Below are positions 37,601 through 50,980 of a stretch of 64,000 nt of DNA, piece by piece. Origin of the DNA: Calonectria ilicicola (lineage: Eukaryota > Ascomycota > Sordariomycetes > Hypocreales > Nectriaceae). Position 1 is the first letter of the stretch. The number at the start of each line of letters is the position of its first letter. A model generated the notes under the pieces. It saw only the letters and a program-made list of their open reading frames with translations. It was not told where the DNA came from and ran no database searches. The stretch is taken from the NCBI GenBank assembly GCA_020809705.1, contig CP085826.1, forward strand, positions 5,332,001 to 5,396,000, read 5' to 3'. The translations under genes were made by a program, and so were the position numbers.

Positions 37601-40600
37601 ATTCTTCGTGATTAAACAGTCGTTAGGGTGGCATAATTGCCTTTGTCTCAACGGCCCGGTGGCTCCATACCGTAACCGTCGTTCCCGTCGGGCTGTACCT
37701 GACGAAGAAGACAGTTTCACCAACCGGTTGGCTGTTAGACGTGTGCTTCGCCCTGAGTTCCAAAAAGCACGGGAATGACCCCATAATCATCAGAGGGGCC
37801 GAAAGCGATCCAGTACAATCAGGGACAGGCATCATTGGAGAAAAGAGGGGGTGGGCAATGGAGAACACCCAGTGGTTGGAAATGGATGATAACCACTCGA
37901 TGTCCTTTGGGACGAAGTGAGCCATCCATGCTAGTGCCGGATGGTGAGCTGAGGCGTCTCTGTCAAAAGTGCTCCTACGGCTTCTGATTGGCTGCCGGCC
38001 CTCCAGCCCAGCGCGGTCGTCGGTGGAGAGCACTAGACACACCGGCGCCGGCGCCTCTGATTGGACGAAAGTCGAAGGACATAGACCAATAAACGCTGCG
38101 AGAAGGCAATTCTTGAAGACATCAGAAGAGGAGCCATCAAGGAACCAGGCTCGAATAGGAACATGAGCGACCCGACGAGACCTGGTAACAAGGACAGAGC
38201 CAGCCCCCAGGGAGAATCAGGAGGCGCTCGCTCTCAGGGGAGACAATTTCGTCTCGGCCATCTCTGGGTCTCAGGGCTCGACCCATCACCAAGTGGGAAG
38301 TTTGTCAAAGGATGACACCCTCGTCCCTGGCATCATGTTTCCTCACTGGGAGCCAAGACCCGCAACCGGTCTTGCTACCAGGCCCCTCTAGACGGAGGGG
38401 CTAAGGGGAACTCGGGAGGGGGCAAATAACACATTTCGAGATGCATCGCGGAAATGGTCTCAATCTACCATTGCATTGCCCAAGGACCAATGGAGCTCCA
38501 GAAGACAACAGGTGCTATCAGAAGCCCCAAAAACTGGTACGGTTTTTTGGTCTAGATCCATTGATTTCGCATGTCTTGGTATGAGACGCGTGGACGCCAT
38601 TGTCGCCGCCAATGGCTCAAACATGGCGGGTGCCTTGTGCATTTGCGCTCCCGCAGGCAAGATAGACACCACAGGCGACCCAGAGAGATGCATGCTTGGT
38701 CGCTTAGTTTACTGGGGCCCCATCCCAGGTGGCGCTTCAAGCTTGTGACAAGAGACGGAGCAAAAGAAAGCCAGGTGCACGTGCGTTGCCCTGAGTCTCT
38801 CTCCCCCTCTGCCGCAAGTACCGATACTCGCGGCTTTGCGGACAGAGCTTGTACTGGATCAGAGGCGTAACGTTGGAAAAAGCAGGTCTCCTCCCAGGTT
38901 CAGGGTCCACGGCGGGTCAGGCTAGGTGGACACCCGGGCCGTCTGCGTAGCCACAGCCTTCGGAGGACCAGGGGGCGTGGCTTCACCCGATGTGGCCGTG
39001 TGGCTGGGTGCTTGCTCCGAGGTAAACGGTAACAACTCAAGTTATTTTTGGCCCCCAGCGTTCGGTGAGTCCGTCCTTTTCCTTTTGCCTTGGACTGCCC
39101 TGCGACCTGCCACAGCAGTCACACATGCATCAGCGTATCTGCGTAAAAGTCAACTATGTGATTCAAAACTACACAGGCCTATGCGGACACCCATCAGGCA
39201 AACAGATAGGGCACCTCCGCTTGCTGCAAGGTGCACTGCACTTGCTTCACCTTGTGACCGACCGCCCGCCCGCCCTTCACGTCACCAACGATCATCGCGC
39301 ACAGCCGCAATATCTTTCCAATTGACTCGCCTCCCCATATCATCATCCAGCATGGATTCAACCGTCACATGCCCACCGCCAGCAATCTATGTCCCCGTGA
39401 CGAGCTACCCAGGTTTCATAATTTCCCGATGCCTTTGCCGCCGCTTGCTGGCGCAATATGACAACATCGCGGGCCTGGCCCGGCCTCGGCCATGACCATG
39501 ACGTCGTTCAGTGGTCACAAGGGTGTATTCATCACCGCTCCGACGCTGGGTCACTAGGTGACCTTTGCGCGCAGGATCTGGGGAAATCCCAACGACTTGA
39601 CAAGTAACATTGACTATCGCGCCACTGTGCTATAGCCACCCAACATTACTGGATGCGACCGTTATTTCCAAAGCTGACACTAACCACACTGGTCCTATCT
39701 TGTAAATTCTGTTTAAAACAATTAATTATTCCGGGGGGTTTTTTTTTCTTTGTTAGCTATGGCGGGTCATGTCCCCAGTGTATCCCGCAGTAGCTGGAAC
39801 CTGCTGTGCCAGTTTCACACCGCACCCTTATTGTCTCCATATGCATAGGATCACGCGGTTACGGAAATTGGAGTCCTCGCTTTATTTTTTTTTTTACCAT
39901 CCAGCTGAGATGCAAATTTGATATCGGGATTGACTGCTGTTGGGCCGCTGCGAATCACATTCTACCGCGCACACCCATCCCTCCCTCCAAGCGACCAACC
40001 TGTGACCTTGCTGCTCCAACAATGCACACCCCGGCATATGCAGCAGTCAAACAATCCTGTCGGCATGCACGCTACAGATAGCACCGTAGATCAATTTGAT
40101 TACAAGCTCCGTGAAAGTAACGTTGAGAGCAATCGGAATAAGCCAAAAATAACACCGCAACCCAGGCCGGCATTCAGGTTGGCAACGACTGCCGCCTAAC
40201 ACGGGCCGGCGGCGGCACCCGGGGACGGAGCCTGGTAAGGGCCCACGACCGCCCGCGGCCCTGTTACCCAAAGCGAAAAACTGGCAGGGCATACTGGGAA
40301 CACCGAAGAGGCAGACTACAGAGAAACATGCGACGGACAAGGCGCCCGGTGGACCTTAACGGTGGGCTTCACTTAAGCGTTGGTGATAGTGTGTGGCTGA
40401 CATCATCCGGTGTGGGCGTGTGGCGCATGCAAGGACGGGGTTTCCAACGTGCTGGGTCCCATCTTGCATTCTGCGGCGTGCTTTGTACATTGAAGGTCCC
40501 GGAGCTGTGAACTGACTCAGAAAAAAAAAATAGATGCGCGATTGTCGCAATCTTGCATCTCGGGCCCAACCTCGCCCTGTTCAACTCGTACGTCCCGAGG

Positions 40601-42313
40601 TGTAGTGGGGGGGGGTTGCCCGGCGCTGGTGTTGAACGTCATGGTCCGGCCCGAGTGGGTTTTCTTCTTTTCGGGGTAGGGCAGCAAGCGAAGCGGGCGG
40701 GCGACAGGCGATGTAGCCCACCCACCACGAGGCAAAATCCCACGACTACCCTATGCCCTGCACCTATCGCCAGCCTTTCTGGACAAAATACACCGAGATT
40801 GATGGCTCACATGGCACGATGGTCAGGAATCTGGGGTTGCATTTTCCGGTTTCACCGTTTTTATTGGGTCCCTGAGCTTCGGGAGTGTAGCATTGGCATG
40901 TATGCTATCTTGTCCTGTATGCCGACTAGACCAATACCTAGAGCAGAACTGAATAGACTTGACGATTTCTCAAACTTGATGCCAAGCAAAAATAAAAAAT
41001 AGAAAAAAAAAACAAAACCGGAAGAAACATAGCCTCGGAGACAAAAATGCACAAGGCGCACGGATAACCAGACCGAAACCGACGATTGCTTCAATTGCGA
41101 CACAACTGCGAGTATCGTCATATTACACTATGCTATTGCACTTTGTCTCGGCCGTGATGCCCTCTTCCGTCGACTTACATCGGGCCTGCTTCTCACCGAG
41201 GCATGTGACTCAAAACCTTGTGGACGGCTTGCTCTACCCCATGAACAGCTGAAATGTCCCGTCAAACTAATGCAGACGCTGATCCTGCCAGCATCCCAAA
41301 CCAACCACGCTCGTTCTGACGGCAGCGCAGCACAGGCCTTGCCTGGCAACTCTGCAGAGTGCAGGAGGCGGGACTGCAGGTCGCCGCCGCACTGCACTGC
41401 ACTGCACCCCTTTGCCTTGGCCTCGGGCCAGCAGCCCTGCTGGGGTTAGGTTTGTACGCCGCCGCGGGGCACCTCTGGCCTTGCACTGCACCCTCGAAAA
41501 AAACCCCAACCCGGGCCCTCCGCAGAGGCCGTGGCTGTGCTGTGGCGGCACCACCACCCCGCCAAACAGCTTGCTGCGGGGACAGGAGGCCTACGCTAGG
41601 CTGGCAAACTACCAACTGAACTGCAGCTACAGACGGCTGTCGTCTGTATGTGGACACACACTCACAACAAAAAAAGAGTCAACCGTTGGAGCCTCATTCT
41701 TGAACAAGCCTGGTCGCCCTACACAGACGTGGCACCCGTCAACCGCTCCCCTGGGTCTTGCAGGGCCTTGTCAACGGGGTCGCCACATTCTTTGCTATTC
41801 CCTAACTCGATCGTCCCGGGCCCTTTCGCACGGATGTAGATGCCAGGGGTCGCTCCTTGGCGCGCGTTGGCCCTTTTTCGCCCCCCTCGCCTCAACGACA
41901 GAGGCCGTGAGTGATAGCTGTGACGATGACATCGTGCCCCCCCCTTATTCCCTCCCTTCAATTTAGTCACCTGAAAAAGTACCGACCTTGCATCCTTGCT
42001 GAAGATCATGTCGCCGCGCTCTGTTCACTGGAGAACAATTTCGGAGCTGAATGTCTTTGAGGACAAATGGCACTTTGGGATGGCCTCAGGTCACCTCGTG
42101 CACCAAACTCAGCTGTGTGCCTTCACACGTCATCCTGGTATCAGCTCTGGAACGGCCATGGGGGTGTTCACGTGCCGTAGACATTCGTGAATTGGTTGTC
42201 TGCAGTCTCGTAATCGTAATGTCTATCGCTCATCAAACATCATGTACACACCGGGGTCAAAGTTGAACGCCCCCCCTTTGCTTTGCTGATAGATATTGTC
42301 CACTCATTCGTCC
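34615..42313. other. 7.7-kb gene-free spacer
   Basis: No convincing gene. The first 350 bp are purine-rich on the plus strand, that is, a CT-rich leader for the orphan gene on the minus strand. Other features are TG and CATC microsatellites (36221-36241, 36264-36281), a CATA run (36557-36572), a cluster of three hairpins at 36862-36937, a repeated GAGATGATGCTC at 37189-37200 and 37209-37220, and poly-G or poly-C stretches. CpG-rich overlapping frames at 41128-41966 have no protein-like features. Non-coding transcripts are possible but unproven. Confidence 0.55.
36862..36937. other. Cluster of three short hairpins in a spacer
   Basis: GCAC-ggcct-GTGC (36862-36874); CGAGGCCT-agg-AGGCTTCG (36890-36908, eight pairs including one G-T); AATGGCT-ttccgg-AGCCATT (36918-36937, seven perfect pairs). 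They lie close together without a reading frame. They could be a structured non-coding RNA or chance. Confidence 0.35.
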
Positions 42314-44734
42314 TTATGCCCTCAACACGGCATCCATGCTCCGAGATATCCAATCTGCAATAGCCATAACCGTGATCATGGGGTTGACGCCACTGGCGCT
42401 GGGAAAGACACTGCTATCCGCCACATAGAGGTTCTGGGTGCCCCAAACCTGCCCACTCTTGTCCACCACTCCCTCGTCCGCACTCACTCCCATTCGACAG
42501 GTGCCCATCTGGTGGGCTGACGACCAGCTAGATGCCGGGGGCTTGTTGCTCACCTCTCTGACTCTTGCTAGCCAGCCGGCAAAGGCCGGGTCCTTGGTCT
42601 CTGGGTCGGCAGTTGGGCCCTCCTCCTCGAGGGTATTCTCGGGCAACGGTGCCTCAGGCCGGATAAAGGGCTCAAGTCCGTGGAGAAGGGGGCGAATCTC
42701 TCTCGCTCCCGTGACGTAGCAGAGTTTTGAAAGGGCTTCCACGCCCTGCAACGTGTGGGCCCGGTCATGATCGGACGGTATGTACTCGATCCGTGGCCGG
42801 CCAGTGATAGGATCCGGGAACACCCTGCCGGTGTCGCGATCCCGAGTCATTGAAATCCATCCATCAGTATGTCGGTACTTGATCATCTGCAACTTTGCAT
42901 CAAGTCCACTCCGCCACGGTAGCGTAGAATAAATTGCATATGGCTATGTCCAGTCAGTGCTCATGCACGAGGGTGCCAAGGTGTGACGGAAACCTACAAT
43001 CATGCATGTCGACTCCAGCTTGACGCCATGTCCGGCTCCGTCAATATTCTCAAATTGCGATGAGTAGCTGGTGATAATACCGCCCTCCCATGGCTGAGTC
43101 TCTTCCTTGTACACCGCTGTGACGAAGTTGCATGGGTGGAGGCGAAGGTTGGAACCGAGATGTTGATTCTGGACCAGTCAGCTATACGACCTGAATCCCA
43201 AGCGCCGATATATAAATGACTCACCGTTATCCCGCTTCTCATTAATATAAGAGGGCTCCATAGCGCGCCAGCCGCCATAATGACCTTTTTAGATCTGATG
43301 ACGATCCTTCTCTTCACTCTTTCATTTTCTGATCCACTAACGCCACCCGTAGAATCCCTCGAAGTCCATTCGCCTTCGATTCCAATGGCGGTATTTCCGT
43401 TCTCTTCGTCAAATAGTATTTTTTCTACGTGGAATCCTTCAATGAACTGTGCTCCTGCCCGTGCGGCGTCTGGGAGCCAGCTCTGTGCCGGACCCCGCTT
43501 CTCTGCTGAACCGCACCCAAGATGACATTGTCCGCAATAATGTTCCTTACCAGCTGTGTTTTGGGGAGCTTCATCTACTTCCCAACCAAGCTTTTTGGAT
43601 CCCTTCAAAAGGACCTGGTTGCGATGGTTGTGACGAAGGTTATCAGTGCCGGCTCCTTGATATTCCATTACGCGGTCGATACACTCGTCAAATTCGGACG
43701 AAGTGAATAGTGGGAGACCGGAATCTGCCCATTCCTTTCGAACGTAATCCTGTAATCGCAAACTGACGCTCCAATTGACTGTACCTCCTCCGCCCCATGC
43801 GCTGCCAGCGACTACATTGCATCCGTTATCTTCAGTAGTGTAAAACCCGCCATTGTCATACAGATAGTTGGACCCAACATCTTGGGGCATAGGAAGTTTC
43901 TCGGGAGGAAAATGGTATGCCTTGTCAACTACAATGACCTTGTGGCCAGCTTCAGCAAGGTTTTTGGCACACACTCCTCCGCCACAACCAGACCCGACAA
44001 TGACAACGTCGGTCTCCAGGACTTGGACATTGTCGCTAGACTGAAACTGGAGGAACTCGAAATCAAAGCCTTGGCCTGGTTTCCAGTCCGGAGGGGTATC
44101 GCTGTAACCAGATATCTCAGAAAGAGTCTTGTTGGTATGTGAAGCTGACTTGAAGGCCAAGCCTGTGAATGTCTTGGCTAAAGATCTCCACCGAACAGTA
44201 TTAGATACAATCCAAGATTGGAATATGGCCTCACGAGCACTAGCGGGTTGATTGATGATGGGCTGCCAATATCCAGTGAAAAATAATGAGCCCGGGCGAG
44301 TGCTGCCATTGTACCATTAGCATTACCGATGGTTTATGATCCGAGTGTGAATACTGAGCTTACGCCATCAAACCAAGGAACCCTGCTAACCGGCGTTGTT
44401 GAGCCGGCGGGCTGAGGCTCAGTGTTCGCAAGACATTGTCCCGGAAGCTAGGGTCTTCTGAGGGACGGTCCAGGAGGAATTGGCGTACATTCTGCTTGGT
44501 GGCTGGCGTGGAGAGCGACGCAAGTGTATCATCAATGATTTGATCTAGCTCATCATCGGGCAAGCAAAGTTGGCTGTCTCTGTCACTGACGGCGGACTCG
44601 GAGGTGATGGATGGCAACGCGGCATCGAGGAGCGCATAGAGGATGCTCCATTGCGTCGGATTTAGGAAGTCGTCCCCTGGAGCGCTTGGTAGCGCGGTTG
44701 GCGCGGGACCTGGCACGGGACCTGACGCAGTCAT
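42314..44734 (-). CDS. Long-chain fatty alcohol oxidase (GMC oxidoreductase)
   Basis: An FAD-dependent oxidase converting long-chain alcohols to aldehydes, releasing hydrogen peroxide; part of omega-oxidation of alkanes and fatty acids. Exons on the minus strand are 44734-44364, 44302-43225, 43168-42998 and 42943-42314, giving 749 aa; introns are 61, 56 and 54 nt. A helical N-domain begins near LNPTQWSILYALLDAALP. The FAD-binding motif DVVIVGSGCGGGVCAKNLAE lies near residue 223. GGGTVNWSVSLR and KEHYCGQCHLGC are family stretches. The third exon restores NQHLGSNLRLHPCNF. The catalytic-histidine region SSAHQMGTCRM is near residue 684, followed by GVNPMITVMAIADW. A hydrophobic stretch after the first intron (GSLFFTGYWQPII) may touch membranes. 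No SKL-type C-terminus is seen. It has no near neighbours, so no cluster is implied. Confidence 0.94.
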
Positions 44735-47700
44735 GACGGGCGAGCAAGCAAATGAATGAACATGCAGCAGATGGATGAATCCGGTTCTGTTCCGCTGCGA
44801 CGGCCCTGCGATCTTATACAGCCAGATCAATCAGGCGAGGTGCAACTCTTCGGAGATAATCAGAAGAGCAAAGTCGGCTGTTGGCATGCGTGATTGAAGG
44901 CTCGTCCGGGGCTGGGTTGGTTAGCAAGCAAGGTGAGGTCTGTGCCACTAGTTCGAGCGGGCAGCCTTGTGTGGTATGAGCTTGCCGCATTGGTTGTTGG
45001 TGCCGAGTCATTTCTCACCAAAGGGAGCATATGCCCCAGCACGCATAGAAGTGATTAATTCCGTACAGACGACCAACAGTTGGCATCAAGACAGGCAATC
45101 TCATTACCCATCACAGCTGATCTGTGATACCAGCAGATCCCGCCTATTGACAGACTGTCAACAGGGGCTATCGTGGTAACCAAAGCGGGTCTTTGAGAGG
45201 GGCCTTGCTCATAACCAATGTTCCCCCATCTTGGCTATTTCCTGTCCATCAAGATAACCACTACCCCGATTTTCTTGTCATGTCTGACGGCGTGTGTAGT
45301 TTAATGACCTGATCAACTAGAACCAGAGCCAAATCCGTCTTGCGGCTAAATTTTCGGCAGTTGGTTTTTGGGCCTTGACTGCTGCTGGCTGATGTTCATC
45401 TGACACATGCGTCGGGGGGGACTTTTCACCACCGTCAATACGACATGTCGTGTGGCATCGTCATGCATTGGTTCCACTGCGTAGAATCCCAGCCGCAGTG
45501 GCGTTCCAAAACTGTCCGCGCGTGTAGCCTGTGTCTCATTGTCTAGGATATTGAGTAGCCGAGGGGGACTTTATCCCGACGGGTACAAGTTGCGACATAT
45601 TTTTGGTGAGGGAGGGAAACCCCCCCAAAAAAAACCTCCGACCTGTGCTCTCGAGTTAAGCATGTATAGGTTAGCAAGGGACTTGGGTCACCCACCTGAC
45701 CTTATTTGCCCTCACTTGATCGCACTGCCGTCGCTTCCATCATTTCAGATGCATCTAGCCATGTATCAATCTCATGCTGACCGAAGATAGTGCGACACCA
45801 CTCGGCCTTTAAGAGATTTTCTTTTTTTGAGAGAATATGAGCTGTCGCATTCGCATAGATGGATTGGGTTAGCGGTATTGAAACCCAAGCTTTTTGTCAC
45901 CCTGGTTGTCTGGACTCCAGGTAACGCACACTTTTTTATTCTGAGCTGAGAATGTTTGGTTAGGGTATGGTATCTTCTATGGAGTGAAACAGAAGCGATG
46001 TAACCTGGGAATTGTAATAGCACATGGCATTGACATGGCATTTCATGATGTGCATCGTTTGGGCTTATGGTGGGTTTCCTACCCTCCTATATTTTCGACT
46101 TGCTATGCTTTTGCCCCTTGTGATGGTGTTGCTGTACAACATGTAACAATACTTCATATGCAGGGCTTACATGTAATCGGGGAAACGAAATGGGTATCAT
46201 CTTCCGCTTTTTTGTTCCAGGAACTTCCTCACACAACCAGTCATCTCATAAGTTCCGAAATCGATGCTGACTTGGTGTGCGACGAGATGTGACCTTGGAG
46301 AATCAGGGTTTAACCAAAGCGCACTAGAACCCCCCGCGACAGTGAAATTTCCACCTGTTTCATCTCTGAAGCATAGTACAACGTATTTCTACCCATAATG
46401 AACTCTCTAAAAGGATATCGAAGGAACATTTGACTGAGAACATGTGACGGTGCTAGAGGGGTGCAACCACTCTGATAGCCCTCGGATGGCTACATGTCCA
46501 ATGAACAAAAATTCCAATTCATTTGAAAGAATAGTGAAAAATAACACGCCAGTACCAGCTAAAATATGAAATAGAATAGAATTTTATGAACAAAAAAGAC
46601 ACATACTCGTATAATTAGCTTAGTCGATAACACAGCATTATTATTTCAATCTCACCTCCTCCTTTAAATTTTCAGGGAGCAGTAAAAGCTGCCTTTATTT
46701 GGAAATCTGGGGGGATAATGTAAGCTTGCAATCTATACGTTGGTATGTCTATATGTGAAGCGACATACACGTCGGTCGTGGGAAGCTATCTCTGAATCAG
46801 CTATTAAGCAGGAGCGGATGCGTTGATTCCTCTAAGATGTATCAATAAAGCGACAAATCTCAGTATTATTCATTAGAAATCCATTATTATTATTTAATTT
46901 TCGCGCCGGAGAGATGGTGCTGGGATAAGACTGAAGTCCATCCTAAATACGGCATGCACATGTATTTCATGTACCTCCAGGGTAGCTTCGCCATCTCCCG
47001 GCTGTCCGGTAAAGAAATGAGTAAAATAATTGAAATATATAAATTTATATTTATTTATGTATCTATTTATTTTTTGAGATTAGAACGATACTTGGAACGG
47101 TTAAGTCATGCGGTATCCAAAGTGAAGAAGTCATAGACGTGTAATCTTTCAAGGGGGATACAAGCTTCAAACTGGAATTACTCTGTAAACAAATATACCT
47201 CACATGTGTATGCAAATTAGACCTAGTATTGTTTCCGTGAGAAAGAAGGGTGGCATATATTATTATCACAGACAGTATTCTTTACTGAGTTTTCTCAAGT
47301 TCGTCGCTCATTTAAAAAAAAAAAAAAAAAAACTCCTACATTTCAGAATCCAAGTATTTTGATATCGTGAAGCTTCGAGATGAAATTCTTCTAACTTTAT
47401 ATAAACAGTGTAAGTCCTAGTTTGTCTTCTCTTCGTTATGATTAGATCAATGCACACATAGAACCATGTTTCTTTCTTGCAAGGCTTCGAATCAGAAATT
47501 ATTCACAGTGAGAGACATTGGGGTTTTTAGCAATACACTCATACCACATGTCTTTGTATGTGGTGAAGCAATTATTGAGCGGGAATAGATCGGGTGTGAT
47601 AGGCGAAGATCGCCAGGGAAGCATCGTGATCCAGCGTTGATCACCTCGGCAATCATGGATTTTCCTCTTCGAATTTATCTGATCTCCAATTCCGTTGCAT

Positions 47701-48342
47701 CTCCCCCAAAAACCTGCATTTTAAACCCTCTTTTTTTGTATTTCTATTTCAACACTAGGTACATGTTCATTGAACCTTACTCTCTCTTACTGGCGCAGCG
47801 TCTACTGTCCCCAACTTTGGTATGTTTCTTGGTTTTTTTTCTTTTTTAACCTTGGCTAGAGAATAACATTTTCGGGACCTTCCTTCAAACCTAGTCCAAG
47901 AGAACTAGTGACCTTTTTGGGCAAGGAGATTTGGCATTAGTGTTCGCACCCCTGCGAATGTGCCGGCAATTGGCACATGCACCTAGGTCGCGTGAACCAA
48001 CCGCGGGGGGATAGCCATAGCACATGACATCAAAACAGAGGTGGGACAAGAAAAGTGCTCGAATGAGAATCATAGCCCAGGACACATGTCACCAGGTATA
48101 GCATTAGAAAATCTTTACTATCATATATCCCTCCGCCATAAGCGCCCGTCGTTCATCCTTCGCATGAGCACCAAAATGCTGCCCACTTCAACATTGAATT
48201 CCATCTTCTTTCAAGGACGCCGAAATCTTCCCACATACGCTGTCTACCCAGATGCGACGGAACCGTGAGGTGGTAGTATCATCATTTCGTTGTAATTGTT
48301 GTACAAATGCCGACTGGGCCGGATATATATCGTCAGACTCGC
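44735..48342. other. Spacer with a marked AT-rich core
   Basis: No gene recognised. The first kilobase is the alcohol oxidase promoter side. Between about 46300 and 47700 the base composition shifts clearly to AT, with ATTTAT/AAATAT tracts and a poly-A run at 47313-47331, unlike the GC-rich spacers on either side. This could be an old mutated repeat or a matrix-like region; no transposon protein was recognised in it. Confidence 0.5.
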
Positions 48343-49140
48343 TTACTCTTGCGAGACGGTTTGCTGGGGAGGGTGTCCAGTTAGTGATGCACATTTCGAA
48401 TGGTTTGGAAAGAAGGGTTAGTTACCACGAGCCAGTCCATGCCCTCATTTACACCACTGCCGTCAACGGCAGAGCATGCCATAATGCTCCAGTTGCGGTC
48501 GCGCAGCTCGCCCAGGCGCAAAGCTTCTGAGATTTCTCCTGCGCCCTTGGCACCGGGCTGATCTTGCTTGTTGGCAAAGACGAGAAGAGCGGCCTCCTTA
48601 AGTTCCTCCTCGTTTAGCATGGCCGACAACTCTTCGGAGGCCGTCTGTAATCGCTCAATATCGGTTGAATCCACGACGAAAATGACAGCTGCCGTGTTGG
48701 CATAGTAGCACCGCCAGTAAGGTCGAATGCTGGTCTGACCACCCAGATCCTGTAAACCAAAGATGCATTAGTACTCGGGGGAGCGAAGTGTGGGTTTGGA
48801 GTCGCCGTGGCGAGGGGGCTGCGTACCCAAACGTTCAAATTGAGGTTCTTGTACGTGACAGACTCGACGTTGAAACCGATCGTAGGGATGGTAGTGACAA
48901 CTTCGCCAACCTTTTTGGGAGAACAGTTAGCTGCATGCCCGAGACAAGTCCTTGAACGACTTTCATACCTTCAGCCTATACAGTAGAGTGGTCTTGCCAG
49001 CGTTATCCTGTAGCCCAACGATTAGCGCGTGTGATGGAGCACTGTCGCAAAAAACGTCATCGTACCAGACCCAGGATCAATATTCTGATCTCCTTCTTTA
49101 CCCATAGCAGGCCAGACAACCATGACATGCTGTTACCCAT
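48343..49140 (-). CDS. arl1: ADP-ribosylation factor-like GTPase ARL1
   Basis: A small myristoylated GTPase of the trans-Golgi that recruits GRIP-domain golgins. Five exons on the minus strand: 49140-49066, 49007-48969, 48910-48827, 48749-48426 and 48363-48343, giving 180 aa; introns are 58, 58, 77 and 62 nt. Gly2 is the myristoylation site ([13 protein letters not shown]). The P-loop GLDNAGKTT spans the first intron. Switch [16 protein letters not shown], switch [14 protein letters not shown], the guanine motif NKQD and CSAVDGSG are all present. The terminal exon encodes only six residues (QTVSQE) and was found from the branch site and CAG next to it; reading through the intron would add a false tail. 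ARL1 rather than ARF1 follows from the N-terminus and the ADP-ribosylation-factor-like consensus. Confidence 0.96.
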
Positions 49141-50980
49141 GGTGAAATATGTATTAGGGCGACGGGTCCTCCAGGGGCGCGTCAAGTCGGCGATAAGAGG
49201 TTGTTGAGTTCTGCAGCTTCGGCTCCAGTAAGAATCGGGATACGTTGTTTTTTCGTATCGTCTTCACGGTCGCAGCTCGAATGAATTATAGCTGGTGGTG
49301 TAGGAAATAGTGGCGGGTAATTAAACGTCGATGAGTGCGTGGCTTGGGATGTCGTCGTCGCGGAATGTGGTGTCTCGTGTCGAAGGAGAAGATTGAGGGG
49401 CGTCTTTACTAATTATTACTGGGAAAATGGTCCCCTTTTCTGGATCTCCGATGTATTTAGAGGATGCGGGCGGGCCTCTGGTGGACAAGTTGCTGTATTT
49501 GGCTTTGCGGTTGGCCCAAGCGTAGGTCGCCAAATAAACCTGGGGACCCGCTGAACCGGCCTGCCGCTGCCGCCGGTATTGGCCCCTCGCCTCGGAGGCC
49601 CCTATTGATCCCGCTGAGCAGGCAGCGTTTAGCACCCTGGAGACCCAGTGGCGAGCACAGTAATGGGCTGTGTCGAGGGTTGCATAAGCCACTCTGTCAG
49701 ATCTTATGGTCGCGAAATCAATATTTTTTCTATCTATGAAATGGAGAACACTGAAAGATTCTGGTCAAAGGCCTCATCTCCTTGCGACAGACCATCTTGT
49801 TTCAAATGCAAACCGGGGCCGCTATCCATTCGTTATCCCACCACACTAATGCCAGGTGTCTAAAGTGCCTGTGACCGCTAGATTCACTGTCACCTGGCGC
49901 ACTTGCTCAAGACAAGTCGCCACTTGGCTGAGGGGCACTGTTTTAAATGCTTGACCCTTTTCGGCGACAGCCACTTGTGACCAAAACCAGGGGCTTACCT
50001 CCATGTGAATCTGGAAGCCACAAGCCACTCGGGCGTTGTCTTTTGTAGTCTTGGCCATCTAGGAGCCAATGTCGCGCCCAGGACGTTTGTTTACCTTGTC
50101 GCAGGACGGCGCATGTATTTTTGCATGGCAATGTTTCATTTCCTACGTCAATGCCCTAAATAAAATGTGCATTGCATACAGCCGTTCCCATTCTCATCAT
50201 GTTCATTGGAAGTGGTGGATTGGGTTGCTTCTATACATTTTAATTATGAGAACGCTGAATATCAAACCGTCAGGGATTTTCGCCGTGCCTCCAATTTTGG
50301 AACCAAAAGTGGTTTCGTCTGGACCGCTATTGTTTGTTGGAAAATGACGGGTGTTCGCCCTCGGCTAAGAGCTAAACATCCAACTGGTCTAAGAGGGTCA
50401 TGACAACTCACTCGACAGAAGGAATTTGTCCGTCAAATTTCTAAAGGTAGAGTTTGAAATCAAGTCAAAATTAGCAATGTAACAGCTATCTACATCGAAT
50501 ACTTATTTTTAACAAGTGTGTATATGAATCCATGCATTGTACCTAATAAGGCAGTGCATTGGCATTGTAACCCAGATGGACATTGTTTAACCTGAGAGGC
50601 GGGACTTTCCTTCAGTCTGGGAAAGTCAAATAATGACGCGTCCCATGCAAACCACCCCAGAAGTGGTGGAAATGGTTGAACAGAAACACAAATTCAGACT
50701 CGAATGCAAGTCATCGAATTTTCGCGAACAAAATAGACACTGCGAAGCGTGCAAACCTAGGTGCACAAGGTTGCCATGCATCGGCAGTACCAGTACCCAC
50801 TTAATGCCTGAGGCATGAAAACAACCGCACCAGAACCGGCAAAGTCCAACCCGGTCGCGCTTGCCCTCGAATCACGTGGACTCTTTCACATTTTGGCAAG
50901 TTCTGAAATCAACTTGACTTTTGGTCATCGCCGCACGCATCACCGACTTGACCGATTGACAATTCATCAACGTCGACAAA
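49141..50980. other. Divergent promoter region between ARL1 and RPL39
   Basis: No gene recognised. The left end is the ARL1 upstream region and the right end the promoter of the ribosomal protein gene. Short frames at 49339-49863 and 50069-50403 show no protein-like composition. Confidence 0.55.
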
